A DNA stretch of 64,000 bases, from positions 496,001 to 560,000 of the forward strand of contig JAXLYO010000003.1 in NCBI GenBank assembly GCA_046351415.1, given 5' to 3'. The notes under the pieces are model-generated. The model did no database searches and had not been told where the DNA came from. It saw only the letters and a program-made list of their open reading frames with translations. The DNA is from JABFRG01 sp046351415 (GTDB taxonomy: Bacteria > Myxococcota_A > Polyangia > Polyangiales > Polyangiaceae). Of this stretch, positions 15,451 to 24,061 are shown one piece after another. The number at the start of each line of letters is the position of its first letter. The stretch's first letter is position 1. The position numbers were made by a program, and so were the translations under genes.

Positions 15451-17958
15451 TCAGCGATTTTGCGACTTGAGCGGCTTTTGCGGAATCGTCGGGTCGTCGG
15501 GCCACACGTGACGCGGGTATTTGCGCGAGAGCTCCTTCCGGATCGTCTGGTAGTGGTTCTTCCAGAAGCTGGGCAGATCCTGGGTGATTTGCACCGCGCG
15601 CTTGTTGGGCGCCCAAAGGTGGAGGACGAGCGCCTGCCTTCCCGCCTTGGGCATGTCCTTCACGCCGAAGAAGTCTTGCAAGTACGAGCCCAATACCGGA
15701 CCGCTGCCCGAAGCGGTGTAGTCGATCGGCGCACTTCGTCCATTCGGAAATCGATAGTGGGTGGGGGCCAGGGCATCGACGAAGGCGCGGCCTTCCGTTT
15801 TCGAGACGAGCAAGCCCGCGAGATCGGCGCCCTCGAGTTCGCGAAACGAGCGGAGCCCTTCGCATGCTTCGCGAAACACTTCGTCCATTCGCTCTTCTGT
15901 CCAGTCGACGACGCGCGCGTCTTGTGCTGCGGCGAACCGCACGCGCGCACGCCACTCGCTCATGGTGTGACCGGTGTCGAAGTGCGACCAGCCTTTGGCC
16001 TTGGCTTTGGCGAAGAGGAGGGCGGACTGCGCGGGGGTAGGGGCGCCGTTCGTAGACTCGTCGATGACAATCGCGTCGTAGACGAGCTGCGATACGCGCT
16101 CTGCCGCAGCTTTCTCTTCGTTCCAGCGTGCGTCGTCGACGCTCTCGATGCGCTCGGGGAAATGATCGAGGAGCCATTCGGGTTCGACGCGGCTCGCGAG
16201 GCGGGCCGTGGGAACGCCGCGTACGTTTTCTACGTCGACGGCGACGATATAAGGTGCATGGTGCACGCAACTGCTCTGCGAGAGTTCACCTTTGCCGGCG
16301 CTCGCGATCGCCATTTCCCGAGAGCCGGGGGCCTTTCGCTTCGCAACGCGGTCGGGGAACGCGACCAGAATGGCGCGAAGGAGGGCTTCGTCACCCGTGG
16401 GGGCACGCGTCGACGGCTCCACCCTACGTGACTCGCGCATGCGACGTAGCTGCTTTTCGACACGGTCGACCCGGCTTGCCACGTGGGCGTCCAGCCCGAG
16501 GCGCGCGCTTGCCTCACGTCCGAACCGTTGGTCACGGAGCTCTTCGAAGAGCGACAGCAGCTCGAGCAAATCCGAATCGCCGGCGCTTCGGTGGGCATGG
16601 TGGGCTCCGGCTGCGCCGGCAAAAGTGCGGGCCTCGCGTCTCAAATCGCGCTCGGTGAGAAGCGCCGCCAGCACGCGCCCTTCTTCCGGATAGCCGGCCG
16701 TCGCAGCGGCGAGCAGCAAGCGCGACTGTCGCGGGTGGAGTGGGTAGCGGGCCATCTCGCGTCCGAGATCCGTCACTCGGCCCTCTGCATCGATCGCCGA
16801 TAGGCGCGTGAGGAGCTCCGTTGCCGAACGCACTGCGCCCGCGGGCGGGGGTGTAAGCCACGGCACGTCACGCCGATCGTGCGCAGAGAGTTCGAGCATC
16901 AATGTCGAAAGGTCCGCAGTTTCGATCTCCGGCAGCGCGTGCGCGGGCCGGCGATCGAAATCGACCTTGCTGTAGAGTCTGATGGCGATTCCTGGCCCTG
17001 TGCGCCCAGCTCGACCCGCGCGCTGCACGGCGGACGATTGGCAGATGGGGGCGGTTTCGAGGCGAGCGAAGCCCGTCCACGGGTCGAAGACGGATTGTCT
17101 TGCGAGACCCGAATCGACGACGGCCGTGACGCCCTCGATGGTGACCGACGACTCCGCGACGTTGGTGGAGAAGATGACCTTGCGCACCTTGCTCGGGGCG
17201 ACGGCTGCGTCCTGCTCCGCGGGGGGCAAGTCTCCATGCAGTACGCACGTGATGGCACCCTTGTCGCGAACGAGCTTCTCCGCTGCGGTTGCCGCTGCTC
17301 GAATCTCGCTGGCTCCGGGGAGGAAGACGAGAACGTGTCCAGCGGTCTCGTCGAGCGCACGGCGGACCCCGCTCGCGACCCGAAGGGCAAGGGCACGGTC
17401 GTCCTTCGTGTCGTCGAAGGACACCTGCACGGGAAAGGGGCGGCCCTCCGCGTGGATGACTCCGCAGCCGAGGCTGCTTGCAATCTCCGTGGACTCCAGC
17501 GTGGCGGACATGACGAGGAGCATCACGTCGGGCGCGCTCTGTCGAAGCAAGGCGAGCACCGTGTCGCTTTGCAGATGCCGCTCGTGAAACTCGTCCAGCA
17601 AGACTGCACTCACGCCTGTGAGAGCGGGGTCGGTGAGTAGCCGCCGGGCGAGGACCCCCTCCGTCACGAAGCGCACGCGCGTCTCTGGGCTCGACACGTC
17701 GTCGAAGCGCACGGTGTAGCCGATGGTCTTGCCGAGCGGCTCTCCTCGTTCGTCCGCCACACGTTTGGCGGCCATGCGTGCCGCAAGCCGCCGGGGTTCG
17801 AGAACCACGACCTCGCCCGACGTGCCCGCATCGAGGAGGGCCCCCGGGACGCGGGTGGTCTTGCCGCTTCCAGGCGGCGCGACGAGGACGAGCCGGCGCT
17901 CTTTCGTCAGCCGGGACGTGATCTCGGGCAACACCGGATCGATTGGAAGCGGTAACAT
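15451..17958 (-). CDS. hrpB: ATP-dependent DEAH-type RNA helicase HrpB
   Basis: This is an 835-residue helicase from ATG 17958 (MLPLPIDPVLPEI), which aligns with the usual HrpB start. The open frame extends to 18360, but that part is antisense to murB. Helicase motifs are clear: Walker A in APPGSGKTTRVP (about 32), DEFHERH as the HrpB variant of motif II, MSATLES, and QRAGRAGRTGPG as motif VI. The HrpB-specific C-terminal domain ends with PSFWKNHYQTIRKELSRKYP. An upstream in-frame ATG at 17982 (MQGKPYPT) would make it overlap the murB start. HrpB proteins are widespread SF2 helicases of poorly known cellular role. In Borrelia the homologue affects post-transcriptional regulation. Confidence 0.93.
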   Translation of the reverse strand: MLPLPIDPVLPEITSRLTKERRLVLVAPPGSGKTTRVPGALLDAGTSGEVVVLEPRRLAARMAAKRVADERGEPLGKTIGYTVRFDDVSSPETRVRFVTEGVLARRLLTDPALTGVSAVLLDEFHERHLQSDTVLALLRQSAPDVMLLVMSATLESTEIASSLGCGVIHAEGRPFPVQVSFDDTKDDRALALRVASGVRRALDETAGHVLVFLPGASEIRAAATAAEKLVRDKGAITCVLHGDLPPAEQDAAVAPSKVRKVIFSTNVAESSVTIEGVTAVVDSGLARQSVFDPWTGFARLETAPICQSSAVQRAGRAGRTGPGIAIRLYSKVDFDRRPAHALPEIETADLSTLMLELSAHDRRDVPWLTPPPAGAVRSATELLTRLSAIDAEGRVTDLGREMARYPLHPRQSRLLLAAATAGYPEEGRVLAALLTERDLRREARTFAGAAGAHHAHRSAGDSDLLELLSLFEELRDQRFGREASARLGLDAHVASRVDRVEKQLRRMRESRRVEPSTRAPTGDEALLRAILVAFPDRVAKRKAPGSREMAIASAGKGELSQSSCVHHAPYIVAVDVENVRGVPTARLASRVEPEWLLDHFPERIESVDDARWNEEKAAAERVSQLVYDAIVIDESTNGAPTPAQSALLFAKAKAKGWSHFDTGHTMSEWRARVRFAAAQDARVVDWTEERMDEVFREACEGLRSFRELEGADLAGLLVSKTEGRAFVDALAPTHYRFPNGRSAPIDYTASGSGPVLGSYLQDFFGVKDMPKAGRQALVLHLWAPNKRAVQITQDLPSFWKNHYQTIRKELSRKYPRHVWPDDPTIPQKPLKSQNR

Positions 17959-17962
17959 CGTG

Positions 17963-17977
17963 GGGTAAGGCTTACCC
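17963..17977. promoter_or_regulatory. 15-nt perfect dyad between the divergent hrpB and murB starts
   Basis: The sequence GGGTAAGGCTTACCC is a perfect inverted repeat of 7 bp arms around a central G. It fills most of the 22 bp between the hrpB ATG (17958) and the murB ATG (17981). Position and symmetry fit an operator, or an RNA hairpin in either 5' leader. If hrpB instead starts at 17982, the dyad lies in its codons 3-7. No consensus promoter boxes fit in so short a gap, so the promoters must lie inside the opposing genes. Confidence 0.4.
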
Positions 17978-17980
17978 TGC

Positions 17981-19054
17981 ATGATCCTGCGCCGCAACGA
18001 GCCACTCTCGTCGTACACCACTCTTGGTTTGGGCGGACCTGCGTCGCGGTTCGTCGTTCCGACGTCCGAAGCCGAGCTCGTCGAAGTACTTCGTGAAGCG
18101 CGCACGACGAAAGAGGACGTGCTTCTGCTGGGCGGCGGAAGCAACCTGGTCGTCTCCGACGCAGGGTTCCCCGGCACGGTGGTCAAACTGGGCGACGCTC
18201 TCTCCGAAACCTCCATTGCGAGAGACGGAGATACGTCGTACGTCGTCACGGTCGCCGCTGGGCGCTCCTGGGACACGTTCGTGTCGGAAATGGTGAACCT
18301 CGGAGCTTCGGGCCTCGAAAGTCTCTCGGGCATCCCGGGGCTCGTCGGTGCGACGCCCATGCAAAACGTCGGGGCCTACGGGCAAGAGGTCTCCCAGCGC
18401 ATCGAAAGCGTTCGGGTGTACGACCGGGAGAAGGACGACATCCTCACGATGACGTCTTCGGCTTGTGGCTTCGGCTATCGCGACAGCGTCTTTCGTGGGC
18501 GCACTCGGTTTGCGATTCTCTCCGTGACCTTTCGGCTTCCGCGCCGAGAAGAATGCGAACCCATCCGTTACGAGGAGCTCGCGCGTGCCCTCGACACGAC
18601 GCCCGGGGGTACGGCTCCCTTGCGGGTGGTCCGTCGCACCGTCATCGCGCTTCGCCGCGGCAAGGGAATGGTCGTCGATCCGAACGACTCCGAATCGCGG
18701 AGCGCGGGGTCCTTTTTCAAGAATCCCGTGCTCGACACGGCAGCGTTCCAAGACTTGGAGGCGCGCGTCGAGCGAGAGAGCCCCGGCCTTCGCGTGCCGT
18801 GCTACCCGGACACGCAGGGCGATCCCTCCCGACGAAAAGTGTCTGCTGCATGGCTGATCGAGCGCTCGGGGTTTCGCAAGGGGCACGGCGATCGCGTCCG
18901 CATTTCGAAAAAGCACGCTCTCTCTCTCGTCAACGGTGGCAACGGAACGACCGAAGAACTCGTGGCCCTCGCTCGAAGTATCTGCGCGCGGGTCCAAGAG
19001 AGGTTTCGCGTAACGCTCGAAGTCGAACCCATCCTGGTGGGAGTCTCCGTTTGA
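17981..19054 (+). CDS. murB: UDP-N-acetylenolpyruvoylglucosamine reductase (MurB)
   Basis: This 357-residue FAD enzyme reduces UDP-GlcNAc-enolpyruvate to UDP-MurNAc with NADPH in cytoplasmic peptidoglycan precursor synthesis. Landmarks are NTFG-like SYTTLGLGGPASRF near the N-terminus, the FAD-binding LLGGGSNLVVSDAGF (about 47), YRDSVFR, the catalytic-serine region SAGSFFKNP and the C-terminal AAWLIERSGFRKG with HALSLVNGGNGT. The start fits known MurB N-termini and lacks a visible Shine-Dalgarno. murB is outside any dcw cluster here, divergent from hrpB. A lipoprotein gene starts with TTG over its stop codon. Confidence 0.95.
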   Translation: MILRRNEPLSSYTTLGLGGPASRFVVPTSEAELVEVLREARTTKEDVLLLGGGSNLVVSDAGFPGTVVKLGDALSETSIARDGDTSYVVTVAAGRSWDTFVSEMVNLGASGLESLSGIPGLVGATPMQNVGAYGQEVSQRIESVRVYDREKDDILTMTSSACGFGYRDSVFRGRTRFAILSVTFRLPRREECEPIRYEELARALDTTPGGTAPLRVVRRTVIALRRGKGMVVDPNDSESRSAGSFFKNPVLDTAAFQDLEARVERESPGLRVPCYPDTQGDPSRRKVSAAWLIERSGFRKGHGDRVRISKKHALSLVNGGNGTTEELVALARSICARVQERFRVTLEVEPILVGVSV

Positions 19055-20829
19055 AGGCGTTCTTCGCATGCGCGCTCGGCAAGTCGAAGTCGTCTCGCGT
19101 TTTGCTGGCCGCGACCGTCCTGTCGCTCACAGGCTGCGCCAAGAGCTGCAAGAGTCAGCCTTACGTGCCCTACGCCATCGGTGACGAGGTCGGCGAAGGG
19201 GCAGGGGAGGGCGGCATCGAGGCGTCCGTCACTGCGAGCACGCTCTCTCCGTCCGCGGTCAAGGCGCTCACGCTGGGCGGCAAAGTGTACCAAGCCCCCG
19301 AAGGCGGCGGGCTCCGTGCCGCGCTTTCGGACGACGTCGACCTCGACGGCAAGGCGGACGCCGTGTTCGTGGTCGAAAAGGACAAACGCCTGTATCTTGC
19401 ATTGTTCAGGGAGGGCGCCTTCCAAGAGCTCGCCTCCGATGCCTCGGTGACGATTTCGAACCCGGCGCTTTGCGACGTGAGTGCGTCTCTCGTAGCTCTC
19501 GGCGGCGGGGCGTTCGCGAGTGATCTTCGCGCCGCGTGCGGCACCAGCGAAAGTGAGCGCCCCAACCGCCACGTGTCGATTTTCCTGCCTCAAAAGGGGG
19601 CGCTGCCCACGAAAACGACCATTCGACTTGGGCTCTCGGAAGCGCGCGCCGAGCCGCCGCTCTCGGTCGTTCCGGAAGCGGTAGACGTCGATGGCGACGG
19701 TACGCGAGACGTTCGTGTGACGTTGAAGGCCACCGTTCCCGCGGCGGATCTGCGACCGGAATCCGTGCCGACTGCATCGCTCGTCTGGCTCGATCGACCC
19801 ACGGGGCTCAGCGCGTCGCTGTCGGAACCCGAGAGTTCGCTGCGGGCTTCTCTCGATGCGCTGCGCACACGGCCGAGCGACCCGTCGGCGCTCGCGGGTG
19901 GCGAGGCGCTCCGTGTTCTCTACGGGGCCATGTGCGGGACGCGACCACGGGTACTGTCGCCGCGCGTTCGCTGCGACGCGGCCGTTGGCAGGGTTCTCGC
20001 GGAGACGGAAGCCTTCGTCGGCGCCGTACACGCGGCGCAAAAGAACGTGAATCTCGCGCTGGCGACATTCGAACGCGCCGAGGCCGAGCAGCTCTTGCCT
20101 GCCAGCGCGCTGCGTGATCAGTTCGCGCAGGCCATCCGTGCCAAGGCGCCTCCGTTTGCCGCGAAGACGAGTCGTGTTTTCGAAATGAAGACGAGCTGCG
20201 CGCCCTCCCCAGCCATCGGACCACTCACGTACTTGGGAAGTGGCCACGTGCACCTGCAAGGTACGGATGGCTCCTTCGACTTCGACCCTGCGACGGGAGA
20301 CAGGGACCCTGGAACCGATGGGCCCGGTGCAGCCGAAGCGCCAATCGTCTCCGACAAGAAGGAGCACCTTCTCGAGGTCTACGACCCCTGTGACGGAAGG
20401 TCGCTGCGCGCGAGCATCATGAACGCTGCGGGAAATGAGACGAGGGACCTTCTCTTGCCCATCGGCGGCGCCGTGGCGGGCTGCGGAAAGGACGTGAAGC
20501 GTTCGGTACGCCTACTTGGGCAAGAGGGAGGCGCTGTCCATCTGCTGGTCGCAGGCGCGCCCGTCAGTCTCGATGCGTCCTTTTCGAAGGCCGAGGCCCT
20601 TCGGGCTCTCAAAGCCTCCTCCGGTGGTTCCGGAACGGCGCGTTCACCGAACGGGAGCGCACATGCCGTGCCGACCGCGCTCGGCGTTTTGGTGCAAAAT
20701 GCAGGTACCAGCCGACTCTGGACGAACCCGAGTCTGCCTCCCGCTCGCGATCTGTGCCAATGCACGGTCCGGAACGACGCGAAGCAAATCGCCTGCGCGA
20801 GCCCGACGCGCGTCTACGTCGTCGAGTAG
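19051..20829 (+). CDS. large lipoprotein with FG-GAP/VCBS-like segments
   Basis: This is a 592-residue exported lipoprotein. The start appears to be TTG at 19051, overlapping the murB TGA. It yields MKAFFACALGK, a hydrophobic stretch and lipobox LTGC. No ATG in the frame gives a signal peptide as good. Two acidic DxDxDG-type segments (DVDLDGKADAVFV and DVDGDGTRDVRV) resemble calcium-binding loops of FG-GAP/VCBS repeats. The second half has several cysteines and ends with CQCTVRNDAKQIACASPTRV, suggesting a disulfide-bonded C-terminal unit. No enzyme motif is visible. It is likely an outer-membrane or surface lipoprotein and is probably co-transcribed with murB. Confidence 0.7.
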   Translation: MKAFFACALGKSKSSRVLLAATVLSLTGCAKSCKSQPYVPYAIGDEVGEGAGEGGIEASVTASTLSPSAVKALTLGGKVYQAPEGGGLRAALSDDVDLDGKADAVFVVEKDKRLYLALFREGAFQELASDASVTISNPALCDVSASLVALGGGAFASDLRAACGTSESERPNRHVSIFLPQKGALPTKTTIRLGLSEARAEPPLSVVPEAVDVDGDGTRDVRVTLKATVPAADLRPESVPTASLVWLDRPTGLSASLSEPESSLRASLDALRTRPSDPSALAGGEALRVLYGAMCGTRPRVLSPRVRCDAAVGRVLAETEAFVGAVHAAQKNVNLALATFERAEAEQLLPASALRDQFAQAIRAKAPPFAAKTSRVFEMKTSCAPSPAIGPLTYLGSGHVHLQGTDGSFDFDPATGDRDPGTDGPGAAEAPIVSDKKEHLLEVYDPCDGRSLRASIMNAAGNETRDLLLPIGGAVAGCGKDVKRSVRLLGQEGGAVHLLVAGAPVSLDASFSKAEALRALKASSGGSGTARSPNGSAHAVPTALGVLVQNAGTSRLWTNPSLPPARDLCQCTVRNDAKQIACASPTRVYVVE

Positions 20830-20869
20830 CGGCCTGCCGAAGGCGGCAGAATCGTGGTACTAGCTTCGC

Positions 20870-21541
20870 ATGCGCCGTACGCATCTTTCCCTTTCGCTCA
20901 CCATGGCTGGCTCCTTCGCGGTAGCCGCACTCTCGACGCTCTCCGTGTTCACCGGAGCTTGCGACTCACCGAAGACGAGTAGCTCGGCGGCACCTTCGGC
21001 AAGCCAAACGATGCAGGTTGCCACGGCGCAGCCGACCTCGACGACCGTCGCCACGGATGCGGGGGCGAGCGATGCAGGGCGCGGCGCGGGTGACGGGGGC
21101 GTTCATCTCATGCCCGAGCGTCCCGTGCCGCGCGAGAGCCCCACGGTCCGTGCGAACATGAGCCCAGAGATCCAGATGAAGGCCATCACCTATATGGCGG
21201 CGATGCGCGCTCCGGGGCCCGACGACCCGCCCGCCGATGAGGTGTACGCGGAAGAAGTTCGGAAGAAGCTCGAGGGAATCGTTCGCGGCAGCGACCACGG
21301 ACCGGGCAAGTCCGTCCGCGGCGAGAGCGTTGGCGGCGGCCGTCAGATCGACCTCTTCATGCACACCTCGGTCTGTGACGACAAGACGCCGGCACGACTC
21401 GTGTCCCAAGGCGGCTACACCTTGTCCGGGCTGCGCGCGCGTGGCATCTTCGTCGTGAAGTGCAACGGCACGCAGGTGCAGTGTTTGCAGAGCACCCGCG
21501 ACCCCGGCGACATTCTTTGCACGACCGCCCCACGGCACTGA
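20870..21541 (+). CDS. lipoprotein of unknown function
   Basis: This is a 223-residue protein with an N-terminal signal and a lipobox-like FTGAC near residue 30. A Ser/Ala/Thr-rich, low-complexity linker runs to about residue 85. The folded part (about 90-223) includes an acidic helix (ADEVYAEEVRKKLEGIV) and four cysteines spread through the C-terminal third. I recognise no family. It lies 40 nt downstream of the preceding lipoprotein gene on the same strand and may share its transcript. Confidence 0.65.
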   Translation: MRRTHLSLSLTMAGSFAVAALSTLSVFTGACDSPKTSSSAAPSASQTMQVATAQPTSTTVATDAGASDAGRGAGDGGVHLMPERPVPRESPTVRANMSPEIQMKAITYMAAMRAPGPDDPPADEVYAEEVRKKLEGIVRGSDHGPGKSVRGESVGGGRQIDLFMHTSVCDDKTPARLVSQGGYTLSGLRARGIFVVKCNGTQVQCLQSTRDPGDILCTTAPRH

Positions 21542-21585
21542 AAACCAGCGGGTTTCCCGCACCCGACGACGCGCCTCGAGCACAC

Positions 21586-21632
21586 CCAAGAGAGAGGGCT
21601 CCCGAAATTGGGCCGCCCTCCGGCTCTCTTGG
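21586..21632 (+). promoter_or_regulatory. long hairpin just upstream of the DUF4388/J-domain gene
   Basis: CCAAGAGAG (21586-21594) pairs perfectly with CTCTCTTGG (21624-21632). Inside, AGGGC and GCCCT add a nested 5-bp stem. The structure ends 12 nt before the ATG at 21645 and has no following T-run, so it is not an obvious terminator. A shorter hairpin, GCGGG-TTT-CCCGC, precedes it by about 28 nt. It may act in the 5' leader, or terminate the preceding lipoprotein transcript through an unusual mechanism. Confidence 0.4.
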
Positions 21633-21644
21633 TACCGTCGGCCC

Positions 21645-22370
21645 ATGGATCTGCCGAGCCGCCTCCAGAGCACCACCGTTGGGGACCTTTTGGGCGCTTT
21701 GCATCGAGAAAATGCGTCGGGTTCGCTCGAGCTCGAAGAGCCTTCGGGCAAAGTTCATCGCGTACACGTCTCGCGCGGCCGCGTGACGTCGGTGGAGGTC
21801 GATCGCGCGAGCGCATCTCTCGCAGAAATCCTGCGCAGTGAAGAAGCGGTCGCGGAAGACGTACTTCGCCGTTCGCTCTTGCGCGCCCTGGCTTCCCAGC
21901 GACTTCATGGCGACGTACTCACGTCGGACTTCGGCGTACCCGCCAACGTCGTCGACCTCGCCCTCCGTCGTCAGCTGAAGACTCGTCTTGCGGCACTCGA
22001 TCACATCGAGGACGCTCGCGTCCGGTTTCGTGTGGCGGTCCGCGCACCCCGTGGAGCTCTCGCGGAGAAGCCCCTTCAAGCGCCGGAGTTTCTGCACGGT
22101 CGTCGTCGTGCGCGAGACCGCGCACCGTTCTCGTCGAGTGCGCGCCCGGAGACCTTCGTGAGTGCCGGACTTCGTGACGTGCTGAAAGAGCGCGCCGTTC
22201 GCTTGCTCGGTCTCACCTCGGACGACCCGCGAGAGGCAAAGGTCGCGTATCGCAGGCTCGCGCGCGAGCTTCATCCCGACCTGCACCCTCAAGCGAGCGA
22301 CGAAGAGCGCGCGCGGCTTTCCGAGCGCTTCTCCGAGGTGACAGCAGCCTACAAGACGCTCGTCGCCTGA
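21645..22370 (+). CDS. DUF4388-like domain fused to a C-terminal J-domain
   Basis: This is a 241-residue two-part protein. Residues 1-110 begin MDLPSRLQSTTVGDLLGALH and continue with SGSLELEEPSGKVHRVHVSRGRVTSVE. That is the pattern of DUF4388 domains, which deltaproteobacterial regulators and gliding-related proteins carry. A basic linker follows. Residues about 170-241 form a J-domain with RLLGLTSDDPREAKVAYRRLARELHPDLHP, including the HPD tripeptide needed to stimulate DnaK ATPase, and a helix ending AAYKTLVA. No Gly/Phe or zinc domain is present. It probably recruits DnaK to a specific client defined by the N-terminal domain. The ATG has no strong Shine-Dalgarno. Confidence 0.8.
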   Translation: MDLPSRLQSTTVGDLLGALHRENASGSLELEEPSGKVHRVHVSRGRVTSVEVDRASASLAEILRSEEAVAEDVLRRSLLRALASQRLHGDVLTSDFGVPANVVDLALRRQLKTRLAALDHIEDARVRFRVAVRAPRGALAEKPLQAPEFLHGRRRARDRAPFSSSARPETFVSAGLRDVLKERAVRLLGLTSDDPREAKVAYRRLARELHPDLHPQASDEERARLSERFSEVTAAYKTLVA

Positions 22371-22400
22371 GCGCGAGAGTGCCCGCGCGTTTCGTCGGCG

Positions 22401-23261
22401 TCAGTGCAGGATGTTGAGCGCCTGCAACTGCATCTTTGCCTCGCCGGCAAAGTGCGACTCGGGAAACTTCCGGAGCAGGAGACGCCACGTCTCTTTGGCA
22501 TCGTTCCACGCCTGGACGTCGGTCTGGCACCACGCGAGCAGGTAGAGCGCGTCGTCCTGCGATTCCTTGTTGGTTGCGTCTTCCGCGAGCCGTGAAAGCA
22601 GAATGATCGCGTCCTTCTGCCGATTCAGGTGCCGGTACGCCTCGGCGAGGCCAAGTCGGGTGCTGCCGGCGACGCTCGAGTCTTCCTTGTTCTTGAGCGC
22701 TTCTTCGAACTGGTTCGCGGCCTCTTGCCAGCGTTGAAGCTTCAGCTTTTCGAGCCCGTGGACGTACAGCTGCGAGGCGAGTTCGTTCTTCGCGCGGTCG
22801 ACGGCATCTTGGAACATGAGCTGCTCGGCGCGACTGAGCGGTTCTTTGCGGAGTTGCTCGTAGCCATCGACGACATCGGCGCGCTTTCCTTGGCGAATGA
22901 GCTCGTAGAATTGACCGGCCCGGGCCTCCGTACGCGCTCGCTCCTCTTCGCGCTTCTGCAGGTCTTTGACCTCTTTTCGCAGGCGCTCGTTGTCGGTGCG
23001 CATCTGCTCGCTCTGGGCACTCACTTGGTCGACACGCGCGTCCCAGGCCAGCTTCAAGGCCGCGAACACGACGAGAACGAACACGATATAGGCGGTCGCG
23101 CTATTCCACGAGATGCGACGCTCGTAACCCTGCTGGCGCTTGGCGACGGCTTTGAGGTCGGCCGAAAGCGCGTTGGCGAGGTTGTTGGTCTTGATGATCA
23201 GGCTGCGCGATTCGATGATCTCGCGCTTGATCTCGCCAAGCTCCTCGTCCGAATCCCGCAT
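22401..23261 (-). CDS. membrane-anchored coiled-coil/TPR protein
   Basis: This is a 286-residue protein. Residues 1-45 are charged and helical, followed by one transmembrane segment (TAYIVFVLVVFAALKLAW, about 53-70). A coiled-coil rich in Glu/Arg/Lys (about 75-120) comes next, and helical TPR-like pairs (about 125-286) include RWQEAANQFEEALKNKEDS and GLAEAYRHLNRQKDAIILL. The architecture recalls YbgF/CpoB-like or YfgM-like periplasmic scaffolds, but I cannot name a family. It is convergent with the J-domain gene (30 bp) and diverges from efp (155 bp). Confidence 0.72.
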   Translation of the reverse strand: MRDSDEELGEIKREIIESRSLIIKTNNLANALSADLKAVAKRQQGYERRISWNSATAYIVFVLVVFAALKLAWDARVDQVSAQSEQMRTDNERLRKEVKDLQKREEERARTEARAGQFYELIRQGKRADVVDGYEQLRKEPLSRAEQLMFQDAVDRAKNELASQLYVHGLEKLKLQRWQEAANQFEEALKNKEDSSVAGSTRLGLAEAYRHLNRQKDAIILLSRLAEDATNKESQDDALYLLAWCQTDVQAWNDAKETWRLLLRKFPESHFAGEAKMQLQALNILH

Positions 23262-23416
23262 GGTGCCCGAGCAGTAGCAGGCTAAAGCCGGCCCGAAAAG
23301 GTGTGAAGTGCACCGAAAAAACGGCGGCCCAAGCCGCGAAATCGCCCCAAAATGCAGGAATTCCGGTCGCGAGATGCCTTGCAGCGTCGGGAGGTCGCGT
23401 GCTATCCCGTGCCCCC

Positions 23417-23980
23417 ATGGCCAGCACGACTGACATCCGCAAAGGGCTCCGTATCCAGATTGACGGCAATCCGTTCCACATCGTGGAGCACCAGTTCGTG
23501 AGGCCGGGCAAAGGTCAGGCGTTCACGCGTTGCCGCATTCGCAATCTCAGCACTGGCGCCGTCATCGAGCGCACCTGGAAATCCGGCGAATCCGTCGAGC
23601 TCGCGGACGTCGAAGACCGGAAGATGACCTACTCCTGGGACGAGGGCGAAACCTACGTTTTCATGGACCCGAACACGGGCGACCAAATCCACGTCGAGAA
23701 GTACAAGCTCGGCGACGAAACGCGCTTCTTGAGCGAAGGCCTCGAAGTCGTCGTCACGCTCTTCAATGGCAGTGCAGTCGGCGTCGAACTGCCGCCGAAC
23801 GTCGTCCTCCAGATCGTGAACAGCGAGCCGGGCGTCAAGGGTGACACCGCCAGCGGTGCGACGAAGCCTGCGACGCTTTCTACCGGCGCCGTCATCAACG
23901 TCCCCCTCTTCGTCAAAGAAGGCGAGTGGGTCAAGGTCGAGACGGCGACGGGCCAGTACCAAGAGCGCGTCAACAAGTAG
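23417..23980 (+). CDS. efp: translation elongation factor P
   Basis: The 187-residue protein has the normal EF-P length and three OB-like beta-barrel domains. It binds stalled ribosomes at the E site and promotes peptide-bond formation at polyproline stretches. The tip loop of domain I reads RPGKGQAF, with Lys32 at the place of E. coli Lys34, so a beta-lysylation (EpmA) type modification is possible. I chose ATG 23417 (MASTTDIRKGLRI) over the longer frame from 23303, because EF-P starts just before the KGL strand. A strong terminator follows the stop codon. Confidence 0.96.
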   Translation: MASTTDIRKGLRIQIDGNPFHIVEHQFVRPGKGQAFTRCRIRNLSTGAVIERTWKSGESVELADVEDRKMTYSWDEGETYVFMDPNTGDQIHVEKYKLGDETRFLSEGLEVVVTLFNGSAVGVELPPNVVLQIVNSEPGVKGDTASGATKPATLSTGAVINVPLFVKEGEWVKVETATGQYQERVNK

Positions 23981-24029
23981 GAAAAAAGCTGCTCGTTTGG
24001 GCAATGCGCTTGCCCGATCAAGCGATGCG

Positions 24030-24061
24030 GGGCACCCTTACGGGGTGTCCCTTCGCTTTTT
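24030..24061 (+). terminator. rho-independent terminator after efp
   Basis: GGGCACCC (24030-24037) pairs with GGGTGTCC (24043-24050), including one G-U pair, around a 5-nt loop. TTTTT follows at 24057-24061. It lies 50 nt past the efp stop codon. It also covers the GTG (24045) that would be the longest sensible start of the next gene. Confidence 0.75.

Noticed and set aside
17983..18360. N-terminal extension of HrpB beyond 17982
   Set aside because: The frame stays open but lies antisense to murB, has low-complexity Ser/Thr/Arg composition and precedes the normal HrpB start.
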